Source: Siphonodentalium dalli
Lineage: Eukaryota; Mollusca; Scaphopoda; Gadilida; Siphonodentaliidae
Reading direction: 5' to 3'
Assembly: GCA_032622095.1 (NCBI GenBank)
Contig: CP136064.1
Location: 141,503,954 to 141,567,953, forward strand
DNA: 64,000 bases
Shown here: positions 34,600-47,454 of the stretch, in pieces
How positions within the stretch are numbered: position 1 is the stretch's first letter
How the letters are laid out: each line of letters starts with the position of its first letter
The notes under the pieces: generated by a model
What the model was told of the DNA's origin: nothing
Databases searched by the model: none
The model's input: only the letters and a program-made list of their open reading frames with translations
Made by a program: the position numbers and the translations under genes

Positions 34600-35110
34600 A
34601 TTTCGATTAACTGCAATAACTTAAGGAATCTCTAATTGAGCTCAAGCCCAATAAGAATATTCCTTCAGTTATTGTGCTTAAGCGCAGTTAGAGATACCTT
34701 ATTGCGCTTAAGCACAATGTGATATTCCTGTGCAATAAGGAAAATTCTTATTGCGCTTAAGTGTAATAAGACATTCCATATTACACGTAAGCGAAATTAC
34801 ATCAATATTGCACTTAAGCGCAATTAATATCTCTCATTAGATCACCCTTGTGCAAATAGTAGAATAATCCTATATTTGTTCCACCCATTGTACCATGGAG
34901 ATGGACTACACCACCTGAATTATAGGGAGTTTATGTACTATATATAATATATTCCTTATTAAGAGATTCCTTATTGGGTTTTATTATATAAGCGCAATTT
35001 GTAAATTCCATTATTGCGCTTAAGCACAGTTAAATATATCCTTATTGCGCTTAAGCACAATAGAGATTCCCTTATTGTGCTTAAGCACAATTAGCTCTTC
35101 TAGCGATTAA
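34600..35110. repeat. GCGCTTAAGC palindromic-unit arrays (related to 1,567-2,989)
   Basis: TTATTGCGCTTAAGCACAAT-type units occur at 34,665-34,830 and 35,010-35,095, with about 150 bp between. The outer ends TCTCTAATTGAGCTCAAGC and AGCACAATTAGCTCTT are inverted counterparts. Probably the two ends of a shorter relative of the 1.42 kb element. Confidence 0.6.
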
Positions 35111-35440
35111 TTAAAAAAAAAAATTCTAATTGTATTGTAACTATTGTTTTGTCCTTTAATATTTCCCATACATCATGTACACATATATTATGCTAGAATG
35201 GTACTATTATTACTAATACCACTCGTAGTAGTTAATACCACCTTACTGTCAATATCCTATCATGGTTAGTTTCAAATCATAACGTTAATTGTTATTACTA
35301 TGTGTGTACTGTACATGTACATCAGTCATCAATTAATAATATTTTGCTATTTTGCATGCGAAGTGGAAGACCCTCCAATAGCTTATCAATACCACTCGGG
35401 ACAGTGGGTGTTTTTCCTCAATTAATTGAATTTCTTGTTG

Positions 35441-35633
35441 GTGATTCCGTCACGGACACAATTTGACCCAGAGTGAGATGATACTTAAAATACACATATA
35501 ATTGTATATAATCAAACAACTTAGTAAAGTATGTACAATGTTTTTTATTTTAAGCGGTACCCTAAAGGTCATAATTTTAGATTTTATAGGCCACATAAAA
35601 GTGAATTCCGTAAAATTTGGTGATTCCGTCACG
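35441..35633 (+). repeat. Second pair of GTGATTCCGTCACG 14-mers
   Basis: Exact copies at 35441-35454 and 35620-35633, 179 bp apart, with a partial GTGAATTCCGTAA just before the second. Confidence 0.75.
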
Positions 35634-35639
35634 CTGGAA

Positions 35640-36755
35640 TTCATGATATAGTCATCTCCCAGGCCATCTCCATGTCGTTCTAAGGAGTTTTTGGCATTCC
35701 AATTTCACAATCTCGACAAATGGTGACCGAATTAAGTCACTTGAACAATTATATCTTCTCAACTGTCATATTTATATGGGATGGAAATCAGGGCATTCCT
35801 ATCATGATCTAGCAACACAGATACATAAAAGAAAGCATTAAAAGTATATTTATATCAATCTATCTATTAAAGAGATACATATATTCATTCAAACTGAGGG
35901 ACCTTGAATCATCAGAGGATTGCAACTTAGAATGGCTCATGTATATATTATAAAACAATTGAGTCCCATTCAATATAGTTTCCACAAAAAAAGTTACAAT
36001 TGCCAAGAGATATGGAAATGTAGAGCAGGCCTGTTCAAAAATAGTGGTCAAAGTGTGCAGTCAAATATGGTTACTTCTGAGATAAAGAAAAACGCAGTCC
36101 GTAGCACATGACTTTTTAGGATCCTCCAATATTGACATCTGACAAGGGTATATCTGCCCGATACAAAGGATTTCTTTAATTTTTTAGAACAGGCTCATCG
36201 CCTAACATAAACAACTCAAAATCTCGCTGTGTTGGGCACATGTAGCTGCTATACATGCATAACATCAATTCTTTTAAACTGAAAATGATTAGCCAGTATA
36301 CAGCACCTGGACATATCTTTAAAACATCTGTATCTTCAAGAAGATATGATAAACTTGATTTATTGATTGATTGATACATCTCTATGTAAAACACAATTGT
36401 CGTCTTTTATTTTTCAAACTATTAAATGTGTTTATGATGTTCATGTTTCATGCTATAACGTCTGAAGTATACGCAGTTGTAAATAAATAAATACTTCTTC
36501 ATTGGTGGGACGGATTAAACGCGATAAACAAAATGATAATCGCTCCGACCTGACAAGGTGAGACACTACTTATATTCCATGTGTAAGAATCATGTTTTGT
36601 GATGCCATTTGGATATACAATTTATGAGAATACGTGTAACACTTTGAGAGCAAGAGTATTCTCTATTCCTACCAAATATCCGCAGAGGGTTTCACATCAC
36701 TTTAACCTGGGCAACGCCGGGTAACCATGCTAGTACTAATTAAAAGGGGTGTATA
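35640..36755. other. No gene recognised
   Basis: AT-rich; short ORFs on both strands without recognisable residues or repeats. Confidence 0.4.
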
Positions 36756-36985
36756 TATATATAGGTGTTGCATTGAAAGTGCATTTCTGAGGGCTAAATC
36801 TCAGACATGGAGCATTCACCATGGGTCAACTAGATGTGTCAGTATTGGATATAAGCAGATATTGGAGACTCTGGAGATGACACGATACCAAAATTTTGGG
36901 AGTACAAGCTGGTGATGGGGATACAATGCTTGTTTAGAACCTTAGACATGCATATGATATAGGTGTTGCATTGAAAGTGCGGACA

Positions 36986-37119
36986 CAGGGGTCTGTAACG
37001 CTCCGCTGCCCTTGTGTACCACCCATATATGCCGACAATTGAATTAATATACACGTGAAGCAGGCACATTTAGGGGCAATGCACAAGGGGCGGGCAGCGG
37101 AGCGCGTTACATGCCCCTG
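36986..37119. mobile_element. 134-bp inverted-repeat MITE
   Basis: CAGGGGTCTGTAACGCTCCG...CTTGTG is mirrored by CACAAGGGG...CGGAGCGCGTTACATGCCCCTG. The ends CAGGGG resemble hAT ends, but no 8-bp duplication is visible. Confidence 0.65.
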
Positions 37120-37186
37120 TACCATGGATTAACTCTATATGTGTCATCATTGGGTATATACAGATAGAGGAGACTCTAAAAAATAC

Positions 37187-38097
37187 CAAGAGCTACGCTG
37201 GGTCGGCGGAAACTGGTAAAAAAGGGGCATAACTCTGGTAAAAATTGGCGGACGGAACTCAAATTTGAACTTGACCTGTGTTTTGGTGGGAGAAAGTAAT
37301 ATACCAAATTATCATTGAATCCGATAAGCTCTAGTAAAGTTATCATCCGGACAACACATTTCAGGGATTTTCTAAGTCAAATAAGGGGCATAACTCCGGT
37401 GAAAATTGGCGGACGGAACCCAAATTCGAACTTGAGCTGTCTTTTCTCCTAATAAACCCACATACCAAATTTGATTGAAATCGGTTCACTCTAACTAAAG
37501 TTATCATCCGGACAACAAATTTCAGGGATTTTCTAAGTCAAATTACGTCAAAAAAGGGGCCATAACTCTCGCAAAAATTATCGGATTAAAACGAAATTCG
37601 GACTTGAGCTGTATTTTAATATATGTAATCCACAAAAAAACGGGTTTTGCGTATAAACATTCCAAAATTGAGTTATCATCCGGAAACCAAAAAACATAAG
37701 AAAAACTGAATTTTCTGAGTCGAAAAAGGGGCATAACTCTGCCAAAAATGGTCGAACAGAACCCAAGTTCGAACTTGACCTGTGTTTTGGTGGGAGAAAG
37801 TAATATACCAAATTTGGATTCATTCCGATAAACTATACTAAAGTTATCATCCGGACAACAAATTTCAAGGATTTTCTAAGTAAAAAAACGTTAAATAAGG
37901 GGCATAACTCCGGTGAAAATTGGCGGGCGGAAACCAAATTCGAACTTGAACTTACTTTTCGGCTAATAAACCCACATACCAAATTTTGGTTCACTCTAAC
38001 TAAAGTTATCATCCGGACAACAGGTTAACGGACGCCCGCCCGGACGGACAGACCAATACTATAATACGGCCTTTTTTTCAAAAGGGCGTATAATAAA
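37187..38097 (+). repeat. F7 element
   Basis: Five core units of 161-171 bp (AAGGGGCATAACTCCGGT, GGCGGACGGAAC, CATACCAAATTTGATTGAAA, AAAGTTATCATCCGGACAAC), then a CCCGCCCGGACGGACAG microsatellite and a 3' hairpin at about 38,064-38,092 pairing ATACGGCC with GGGCGTAT, followed by AATAA. The 5' hairpin was not identified. ORFs inside are repeat-derived. Confidence 0.8.
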
Positions 38098-38321
38098 CTG
38101 TTGGTGGTACAAGCTTGGTATGGTGTCATAATGACCATCAGTTCATGCATATGCATTCAATGGATAATTCACAAGTGTGGGTCATTTTCATGCTGGCTAT
38201 AAATCTCCGGCTATGGGTTAACGGTGTCATAATGATCGTTGGAACATTGGACATGCATATAGCATATAGGTGTTGCATTGAAAATGTTGGTCAATTTTGT
38301 GAATGCGGCTTCATTCTTGTC

Positions 38322-38510
38322 GCCACGACTTCATATTCTCATGGCCACCGTTTCATATTCTCATGGCCACGACTTAATATTCGCGTGGCCATGACTTTAT
38401 TCTCGTGGCCACGCGACTTCATATTCTCGTGGACAGGACTTCATATTCTCATGGCCATGACTTCATATTCACGTGGCCACGACATCATATTCTCGTGGCC
38501 ACGACTTTAT
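38322..38510 (+). repeat. 24-bp minisatellite, about 8 units
   Basis: CATATTCTCATGGCCACGAC-type units with CpG/TpG variation (CTCGTGGCCACG / CTCATGGCCATG). The ORF at 38115 reads the repeat as SWPR/SHGH patterns and is not treated as a gene. Confidence 0.85.
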
Positions 38511-40855
38511 AAAAAATATTGGATGTCACCTCTGGGGCTCAATAGTTTATATCCCTGATTAAACTTTAAAATTTTACACAAAAACTATGAAAGATATAAA
38601 GTTATTAATAGTTTTATAGACCCACTCTGAATCTCATGCATGAGGCTCAAGCAACGTGGGTTTGTTATGGATAGAAACATTCCCATGATGCATAATTCTC
38701 GCTATCTGTAAAATGGTCTATAGTTATTATAATAAATTAGAAGTGATTTTGAATTTCTGCGATTACGGAAAGTTTCATTAAGTTTCAAAGATACCTGTGC
38801 TCTGATCAGTGTAGCTATATACATTGAATTTGAATGAAGTTGTTGATGGTGTACATTTTAATTAATGACTCTCAGAGTAATGTATACACTTATTGAGAAC
38901 CTCGTCATTTGGACAAGAATGAGCTCCATGAACTATTTATAATGTACAGCATTCAATATGAATGAAGTTTTTCGTTAATAGCCAAGAAAATGATAGCGTG
39001 CAGTCTATCCGTGCAGCCATGAACTTTTTTATATTTTCCGCAAAACGAAAACGGAATTAGCAATTTCCATAATGGGAATGCGAGACGAAACGAAATTTGC
39101 AACCTATATAGTTTCATAAATTACTATTGTTGAACATCTTCAATTGTACATTACAACCCTTTAAATCTTTCTCCGCCATTTTCAATTCATGATATTGTCG
39201 TGCACACAATGATCATGTGATCATGTAAATGACTGTCTTGTATTAAATTATATTCTAAGATGACACAATGTCATGGAACTAGTTCTGCAGCAACATCAAA
39301 GACGCATTTCCTGCTTTGTTGGGTGACAAGTAGTGTGCGACAAGCGGGAGTCGACAGCTATTAACTGGTTGCGACAACATTGTGTCTCTTTCAACATGTC
39401 TCTTTCGTCGTTTGATCACTGTTTGATATAAATTTCTGACTTGTTTGTGTTCCAATTTTGTGAAAGAGATCGAATGATAGGATATACACACTTGACTTTG
39501 ATAAATTTAGCTAGACATGTGCACACAAATAGCCCGCCTTGTTTTTTTTTAGGAGTGCAGTAGGCGTGTAATGCGCTGTACACCTGCAAACGGCCAGCAC
39601 TGCGATAGGCTGGTCTTTGGCTTTGTTCACTGAAAAGTTGAAACCATAGTAACCTGACCCTTTCTGCTTTATTAGGGGGCATGTGAAAATGATTTTCGCA
39701 TATGCGAAAAAAAATGCGAAAAACATTTTTATAATGTACAGCATTCAATATGAATGAAGTTATTCGTCAATAGTCAAGAAAATGACAGCGTGCAGTCTAT
39801 CCATGCAGCCATGAACTTTTTTATATTTTCCGCAAAACGAAAATGGAAATAGCAATTTCCAACAAAAGGCCTACAGCAGTTTTATCATCATTATCACATT
39901 TCATAATGTTGCAAGTTTTCATAATTTTTTTCGCCGTTTTGTTTTAACATTTTTAGCCATGCATGTTTATTTTCGTCGATATGGCAGTTTTGTTTCCATC
40001 AATATTGTCTGCAGTGTCGATATGATCGGCAGCACATCTGATCATTTTTGCATTTCGCCATTGTCGCAGTTTTACCGATGTGTCGACGCATTCTTTTTAA
40101 GTGGATTACTGGTATACAATATATATATCAGCTATCAAATTTGAGTCTGTTAAAGAGTTAAGTTAATACAAAACCATAATTATTAGTTTTATTAAGAGAG
40201 CACAGTGCTCAGACTTCCTGTTGTGCTGTGCTATTTTTAGCAGGAATTTCCCAAGCCAAACCTAATTCTGTTTGTGGTTCCCATTGACATATATCAGAGT
40301 GGAGAATATATTTTTTTGTCATTCTTTATTGAATAAATATTTAAACATGTGTATTAAATGATATACATCACAATATTAAAACATGAACATAGGGGGATAT
40401 GGTTTCATGTCTGCCGTTGTCATACCACGTGGTGAGAGCTTGTTCCATGTCAGATACATGCTTTGCTGGAGCACTGGCGCTTTTTGCATTGTCGTTTAAT
40501 AAGTGTTGTGGTTTTCATGATCTTTTATGGCCAGTCGCTTTCGACATTGCATAATACAATGTGTTCATCATTTCGTTTTTGCACATTTACATCAAAAGTT
40601 TTTTGACATTTTATTTGCAAATGCGAAATTCATTTTGACATCCCCCAAAGCTTCAGTTTCATACCAGTTTTCAGTTTTCTTATGGGCATACTTTTTTCCC
40701 TGTTAAAAAGCAATTCTACAGCTGTCCTGCAGCATTGATTTAAATATTTTAGTGTAGATAAACATGGTGTCCTACGATTGGGTGGGGTTAATATATATAA
40801 TTGGGGACAAATATATAGCTTTTGTAGATACCAAAAATAAGCCCTCTATGTCCTA
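38511..40855. other. No gene recognised; contains a 130-bp direct repeat pair
   Basis: 38,938-39,069 and 39,730-39,862 share ATAATGTACAGCATTCAATA, GCGTGCAGTCTATCC and TATATTTTCCGCAAAACGAA in the same orientation. ORFs on the minus strand between them (39279-39748) are not recognised. Confidence 0.5.
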
Positions 40856-40859
40856 TTTT

Positions 40860-42240
40860 CTTCGAGATATCGGCCATCCCACGTAATTGCAAATTCTGTT
40901 CCGCAGTTTGTCATTCTGTCCCGCATTCCACAATTTGTCGTGTACCGTAATCTCACAGTAAAGGTGAATAGCAATAGACAAAACATCATTCAGTTATGAA
41001 TGAATTCTTCTGACATTTTGTACTTAAATGCATTTAATGGTGAATTTATGAAATAATTTAAGGACTTTGCTAACCCAATTTCAACCCAAATTTGATGGAG
41101 TCAAAATAATGGATTGTGCTCACAGTGGTGAGTTGACAAAATAATTTCTAAAGCTTCAATTTAGCAGACCACCCTGTAACCAGTATTAAAATAGGTCACC
41201 AATCATGGACTAACCCCTTATGGTCCAGTGGCCACAGACTGGCACACAGGCTGATAACAATCCCAGCAAGACTGGGTACAAGGTGACCCCATAATCCACC
41301 CATCAAGTGTCATCTTTTGGACAGCATTACTGAGAAAGTTAATCTACCATTTGCAAACAAGTGGTTCTGAGTATATTTTTCAAAGAATGCTTGGTAAATA
41401 TGAATATATTTTTATTGTTCATCATTCTTCACAGTGTTCAGCACACATTCCCATATTTTTTTCTTAGATATGGACTTTGTGTTTGTTGGATTTGGGTTCG
41501 AAAAAAAATATTTTTAAAAACCTCTATAAAGTTCATATTTAGTATTTATAACATGCTCCACCATGAATTACTCTTAAATGTTGCATTCATGGGTTTGGTT
41601 ACTGTGATCACTAATAAAAGTGAATATAAACCTTTATTTTGACTCCATAAAATTTGGGGAAAATTGGGTCAGCAATGTCCTTAACACACGTACAGCATAA
41701 AACAGCCATGCACCTAGAACTGTCGGGAAAAGAACAAAACTGGTCCGAAATTCAACTAGAAACACCCTATTACTCTTTGAAAAAATTGGATATTCCGATC
41801 AACGACAATAGCTCACAACCACCTAAAGTCGTTGAACTAATAATAAGCTTTCATTTGTCCCACGAAATTACAAATTCCATATCGTAGTTTGTCATTCTGT
41901 CCCGCTCACCATCCCATTCCACACTTTGTCTCTCAGAAATTGCAACTTCCTGTTTCGATTTCAGTTTGAAATTTCCCAATCTCGTGAGATCTCGGACTTT
42001 GACATTACGGGATGAAATGCAAAACATTTAGTGAAATATGCTGAGATTTCTTACTTATGCTTTTCATGGCCAAGTTATGGAATAATTTATCGCAAACACA
42101 GCATAAAATGGTCGTGCGCATCGAACTGTCAGGAAACATACAAAAAAGGGTCCGAAATTCAACTGCTATCATCTTAAATTAACTTTGAAAGCTCCGTCAG
42201 AATATTTCTAAAAATCAGATATTCCTGGTGATGACAAAAG
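40860..42240 (+). repeat. Diverged direct repeat units
   Basis: GCAGTTTGTCATTCTGTCCC and CCATTCCACA occur at about 40,905 and 41,886. ACAGCATAAAACAGCCATGC, GAACTGTC, GTCCGAAATTCAACT and GATATTCC occur at about 41,692 and 42,098. The units alternate, suggesting a worn tandem array of about 0.4-1 kb period. ORFs here are not conserved between units. Confidence 0.5.
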
Positions 42241-42244
42241 CTCC

Positions 42245-43790
42245 ACACCTGACTTTTTCAAGTTGAGCTAAAAACTGAAGTAAGTGACAAAATTTTATTG
42301 CCACTTTCTTCCAATTCCAAGGCAACAAGAAATATTTGCATATTTCACATTTATATGCTTTACTTGTCATACCAACATTCAAATAATTAAGGGTCAGTCG
42401 TATGAGCCTTTGCATATGTGACGGTGTAAATTTGCCCTAGTTTATGTATAGAACTAATACAAGTTAATAATGACAACTAGCAGTTAACATATTCATCCAT
42501 ATCACCGGTATTTACGACATCCCGTTCACCCGCTCAACTTTGCTGTTTTCGATCCATCCCTGTAACTATTACTCCGTCACTTCAGCCCAATGCTAAACGC
42601 TCTAGTATCGCTACGTCAAATAGCACAGGTAAGCTCGTCGCTGATTGGATGACACACAGCCGCGCGTAAATTATCAAAGGTCAAATGTTTCGCGGGGTTT
42701 CCAGATTGTTTTGCCTGTCTATCAGAAAGTTGTCTTCGGAAAAGTGTAAGGTTATTTTGTCGTCAATATGTCGTCAAGTCTAGATTATGGTTGAATACAG
42801 ATTATGCTGACATAGTGGCCTATGTCCAATTGAACTGGTATGTTCACAGTTTCTGTATTTTATCGTTATAATCATGTTTTTATTATTACTTTTGTCTTCA
42901 AGTAGTTCAGCATAGAGTTTGTCCATTTTGACATAAAGTATATACGGCCCAATAGTTAGGAGTATATTTCCTATTTTATTTATATTTTAATATGTTTACT
43001 TTTGTGAGGTTATCTCCTGATAACCTGTAGATCTCAATTAAATAGATATAGATTGGATATCTGGCATCTCTTGTATTTTCAGGAACTCCTCAAGTTCCTT
43101 TAACATATATTTGTGTATGCACATATGCGTGCTTATCATGTATGCACATGGTAATATATTTGCATTTGGTTGCAGGGCCAATATCTACTAGTGTATTATA
43201 ACACTGTTTGTTAGGTGTTTACTGACGTATTATCAGACTATGCCAGTCTGTGGGTGATATTCAATTGTATGTGTTGATGGTGATGATGATGATAATCGAG
43301 ATGTGTTATTCTTATGAAAGATGAATGAATAAATGCTATATGAAGACTTACAAAGTTAATATGAACTTTCCATTGACCCTGCCCACCAAGATTGAGAATT
43401 CATTGACAGAGCCCATACTACCAAATAAAGCTAACTATAAACTTAATGTCAAAGGCTCGAGGACATTAATATATACAATGGACCCATCGTAACCCTCTGA
43501 CACATATACTAACCATTTCTCTTGCTGATTCAATTTCTGACTTACAATTGTTAAGTCGATTGACAATCATCTGGTCAGCTACCTGAGGCTGTGAAAATAA
43601 ATTATCAAACTTTCAATACATGTACATTTATTTGAATGAGAGATTGGACATCAAATAGCAATAACTCAGACATCAATACAGTTTCTTTTTTCACTTTGTT
43701 CTAAATAACTTGAGGCCTGTCATACTAAATCTTGTATTCAAATGGGCTGCCCCAGTTTGAAAGTTATAAAGATAGAATCCAGTGAATTTA
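42245..43790. other. No gene recognised
   Basis: A CpG-richer patch at 42,500-42,790 with CTGATTGGATGA (inverted CCAAT box) could be a promoter, but no exon was tied to it. The rest is AT-rich. Confidence 0.3.
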
Positions 43791-43793
43791 TGA

Positions 43794-43808
43794 AATGAAA
43801 GTGTCAGT
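43794..43808 (+). repeat. F1 5' end, left part (rest at 45344-45460)
   Basis: AAATGAAAGTGTCAGT is the start of an F1 element. It continues after the foldback insertion as GTGTCAGTAACACTGTAGCTC and AGCTATTAGGAATGCGGAAA (45344-45460). No F1 core follows. Confidence 0.7.
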
Positions 43809-44184
43809 GGTGTCAGACCGATTTTCCGAAGACCTATTACTACGAAGGCCCACAACTCCGAAGACCCGATTCTCCGACGGCCCATAACTCCGAAGATCCG
43901 ATTCTCCGATGGCCCATAACTCCGAAGATCCGATTCTCCGACGGCCCATAACTCCGAAGATCCGATTCTCCGAAAGCCCATAACTCCGAAGGGCCGATTT
44001 TCCGAAGACCTATATTAACTCCGAAGACCTATAACTCCGAAGGGCCGATTCTCCGAAGATCTATAACTCCGAAGGCCCGATTCTCCGACGGCCCATAACT
44101 CCGAAGGTCCGATTCTCCGAAGGTCCGATTCTCCGAAGATTTTGTTTTATCGGGGTATTATCGTTTACTAAATAGTGTACAGTC

Positions 44185-44376
44185 CAGTGGCGAAGCCAAG
44201 GGGTCCCAAAATTCCTACTGCCCCTATTAAACCTCTACTTGCTATTTCAGACAATATGGGCCCCTACCAAAACATGTCCAATGTCATGTAAACGCCCGGA
44301 AATCGTTCATGGGGCATCAAAATATTCAAACTTTTCCTACTGCCCCCACCTAAATGGGAATCCTGGCCCGCCACTG
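44185..44376. mobile_element. hAT-like segment in left arm
   Basis: Starts CAGTGGCGAAGCCAAGGGG and ends TCCTGGCCCGCCACTG, ends typical of hAT-type non-autonomous elements. Carried by the left arm of the foldback element. Confidence 0.6.
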
Positions 44377-44782
44377 ACTATACACCAGGTACTATAACGT
44401 TACGTTGGCCCATGAGATGCCAGAGTAAAATGTACAGGGGTGAACGGGGAAGAACTTGTCCTTTTTCATATATAAAATGAACTTGATTGCATCAAATCAC
44501 CCCCAATGCAGTCGGATGTGCACAGTTTAATCATATTAATTGTATTAAGACGTACATTGTGGCAAAATAATTGTATTTCTTACATAAGTTTGCAGAGACA
44601 TTGTGGCAGGAAATTAAAGTGTGACGTCAGCATCCCGACATCAGCAGAACGCATTTCTTTGAAGTATTTTCAGTCGCCAGAAAAATGGCGAGTTCTGCCC
44701 CTTTGGCCCCCGTTCGCCCCTGTGCATGTTAGGCTACTCTGACATTCTTGCAGCGTTTTGTTATGATATACCCGGTGCACAC

Positions 44783-45069
44783 CAGTGGCGGAGCCAGATT
44801 TCCCATTTAGGGGTGCACATTAATTAGCATATGTGGGGGATATGTGGGGGATATATCATGCATATGATATGCCGAAAGCATATCACGAAGGCCTGATTTG
44901 GGGAGCGCATGCATGGGAGGGGTCGCCCCCAATCGTTGGTCCAGGGGCTCCCCTGTGCAGGAACACTGAATATTTGAATGCCTAGGAGGGATTTCCGGAC
45001 GTTTACATGACACTTGAAATGTTTTTTTGGGGGGCGGTCTTCCCTAGGGCCCCATTGACCCCGACACTG
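44783..45069. mobile_element. hAT-like segment in right arm, inverted
   Basis: Starts CAGTGGCGGAGCCAGATTTC and ends CCCCGACACTG. It is the inverted and diverged counterpart of 44185-44376 (shared CATGTAAACG-CCGGAAATC and TCAAATATTCA on the opposite strand), about 95 bp longer. Confidence 0.6.
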
Positions 45070-45464
45070 GACTGTACACTATTTAATAAGCGATAAAACA
45101 TGATCTTCGGAGAATCTGACCTTCGGCCCTTCGGAGTTATAGACCTTCGGAGTTATGGGCGTTCGGAGATATAGGCCTTCGGAGTTATGGGCTTTCGGAG
45201 TTATGGGTCTTCGGAATTATGGGATTTCGGAGAATCGGGACTTCGGAGTTATGGGCTTTCGGAGAATCGGGGCGTCGGAGAATCTGACCTTCGGAGAATC
45301 GGACCTTCGGAGTTATGGGTCTTCCGAAAAACGCTATGTAACCGTGTCAGTAACACTGTAGCTCAATTTGGAGAAGGGATAATTTCATGTTACAGTCAGC
45401 TGAGCTATTAGGAATGCGGAAAGTTGAAATGTCTAAGTAATACTATAGATATCAAGTTAAAGAT

Positions 45465-47450
45465 GGGCGTATTAAAATTTCAATCTTGCTATCGGTGTCA
45501 GTAAATTTTTGTAATGGTATGGTATTAAATCGATATTGCTATTAAATTATAAGACTCGAGCAGAGATTCCTGGTAAATTGCGGTAATTCAAGTTATTAAC
45601 AATATACATGTATATGCCCACGGTCCACAGATTTACTAGATTTGTGACAACAGCTAAATTAGACAACAAAATGACATACACATTAAGTGATATTCACACA
45701 TCTCTTTTACATTTACATGCACGCCGTCGCACCACTTTTGAAAAGAATAATAGATTGCATCAATGCATGAGTCCAATATCCATACGTGTCAATTTCGTCA
45801 CATTTTCGTGAGTGAATACAATTTTGAGTAGTAATCAGTACTCACAATTCACAAATCCCAATCAATAGTCACAACACCGAAATAAATCCGCTATGCAAAC
45901 ACAGTATTGAGATTTTGAACAAAACACATTGTAAAGATCAAATTCTTAGAATTTAGTCAATTGGATGGATCTGTTCTATTTTTAGAAAGTGAAAGTAGAT
46001 TCTGGTTAACTGTATAAATGAAATGACTTTATTTCTGTTTATAACAATGGGACTTTCAGTTCTGATTCACTGTCCCCTACGACTTCAGTCCCTGATGCAG
46101 GATTTACCGCTGCCAGCATCTACACGAAATGTGAAGAATTGTCACATTTATTAATTTGAGACTTTTGTAGGTTACAAATCATTCTGCTTTATTCTGAGAA
46201 ACCGTACTGTCCATATTCATTTGAAAATTGTCTAGATCAAGCCAGAATGAATTGTAACCAACAAAACACTTCAATAAAACACTCCTCAGTGGTGTCATTT
46301 TCTCTTAGAAATTCATAGTGCATGGCAAACAGGTATGAATTATAAAGGGCCATAACTCTGTTAAAATATATCAGATCAAACCCATATTTGAGAGAATTTC
46401 GTTGATGCTCTTCGTGGAAAATCACAATCTAAAACAGTTACAGGAACAGACGCATAATTCATATATGGTGTTTTCTTCGATTCTTCGAACAACGCAGGGT
46501 TGGAATTTCATACATTACAAGATTTCAACGCGCCCCAGAGGCAGGCATCAGCCATAACCATTGCAACATTGTCGGACAACAAGAACCTGTCATGTGTTCA
46601 CCAATTACAGATGATCTGACACATACGACACGATACAGATAAGAATTTCGTTTACTTATAATATGTGGGCGAACGGTGGGAATGTTTGCAGATGCAAATC
46701 CGGAAATATCTATGACAAGAAGTGGTTGTATTATTTTTTCGACAGATAAGATTTGCAAAAGGGTAGCACAAAACTCAGTACAGAGTGTTTTGAATCCCCA
46801 AAAATCGAGAATGCGCTCAAAGTGGCAATATATATTTTGGCAGCACAACGATGGGTGCTGAATTGGAAGCACATTAATTCAATAGCTGGTCAAATCCGAA
46901 AAAGGCACTTTTTGAAAAATCTAGGAAATCGTGATTCATTTTGAACTCAAGATTATTATATCAGCGCGAGGAGAGTCACTTGTGTATTAATCGCGTATAC
47001 TGTGAACAAAATATATCAGTGTTGTCAGAAATATTGGCATTTGATTTCCGACAATAGATTCGCCCCGAAATAAAGAAATCATATTTTCAGTGGTGTGCTG
47101 TTCAGACTCGGTGTTTGTGAGTTTGGATATAATCTGATAGTGGTCCCTGGGAGAGCGGACAACGGTATACTTGTTAAGAAGAAATTGAGTTTAGCATGTG
47201 TGGTATGGATGGTGTTCCCCAATAAATACGGGCTATTATCATACATGAATTACAGTTTACCGAATTAAAAATTCAGAGGGTGTGAGCTTGGCTCAAAAGA
47301 AACAATAAATATCAAGGATATTTGGCATGTTATTTTTGCCAAAATGCACAATCTGATAAGTAATACAGGCGGGTTTTTCCATTAAAATTGTGGTTGTTTT
47401 GTCTGATTAATTATTTCTTTTACTTGTGTTATTTCGGACAAAATTGTGGT
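45465..47450. other. No gene recognised
   Basis: ORFs at 46,525 (minus) and 46,676/46,753 (plus) overlap and carry no recognisable domain. No repeat shared elsewhere. Confidence 0.4.
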
Positions 47451-47454
47451 TGAG

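Larger units (their letters stand above)
36756..38290 (+). repeat. About 200-bp tandem repeat, interrupted by F7 and a MITE
   Basis: ATAGGTGTTGCATTGAAAGT (36,766; 36,959; 38,266), ACATGCATATGATA, GGAGACTCT and GTACAAGCT mark the units. One carries the inverted-repeat insertion at 36986; the next is split by F7 and resumes at 38,098. Confidence 0.65.
43809..45343. mobile_element. 1,535-bp foldback element with 8-bp target duplication
   Basis: GTGTCAGT flanks both sides (43801-43808 and 45344-45351), reconstituting an F1 5' end when the element is removed. The ends GGTGTCAGACCGATTTTCCG and, inverted, GGTTACATAGCGTTTTTCGG align. The arms consist of repeated CCGAAGACC, GATTCTCCGA and CATAACTCCGAAG units (43,830-44,135 and inverted at 45,090-45,340). 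Similarity continues inward through GTTTTATCG, AATAGTGTACAGTCCAGTG and a hAT-like segment to about 44,455 and 44,690. Nearly the whole element is therefore one large imperfect inverted repeat. No transposase is present. Confidence 0.8.

Noticed and set aside
38115-38558. 147-codon ORF with SWPR repeats
   Set aside because: Translation of a 24-bp minisatellite.
39279-39748. Overlapping minus-strand ORFs up to 110 codons
   Set aside because: Low-complexity, frame-overlapping and without known motifs.
41222-41300. Possible tRNA-derived SINE head (TGGTCCAGTGGCCACAGACT)
   Set aside because: No convincing B box, tail or second copy.
44506-45411. ORFs over the foldback element
   Set aside because: Arise from the satellite arms (repeating ELW/SYG patterns) and the loop; no transposase motifs.
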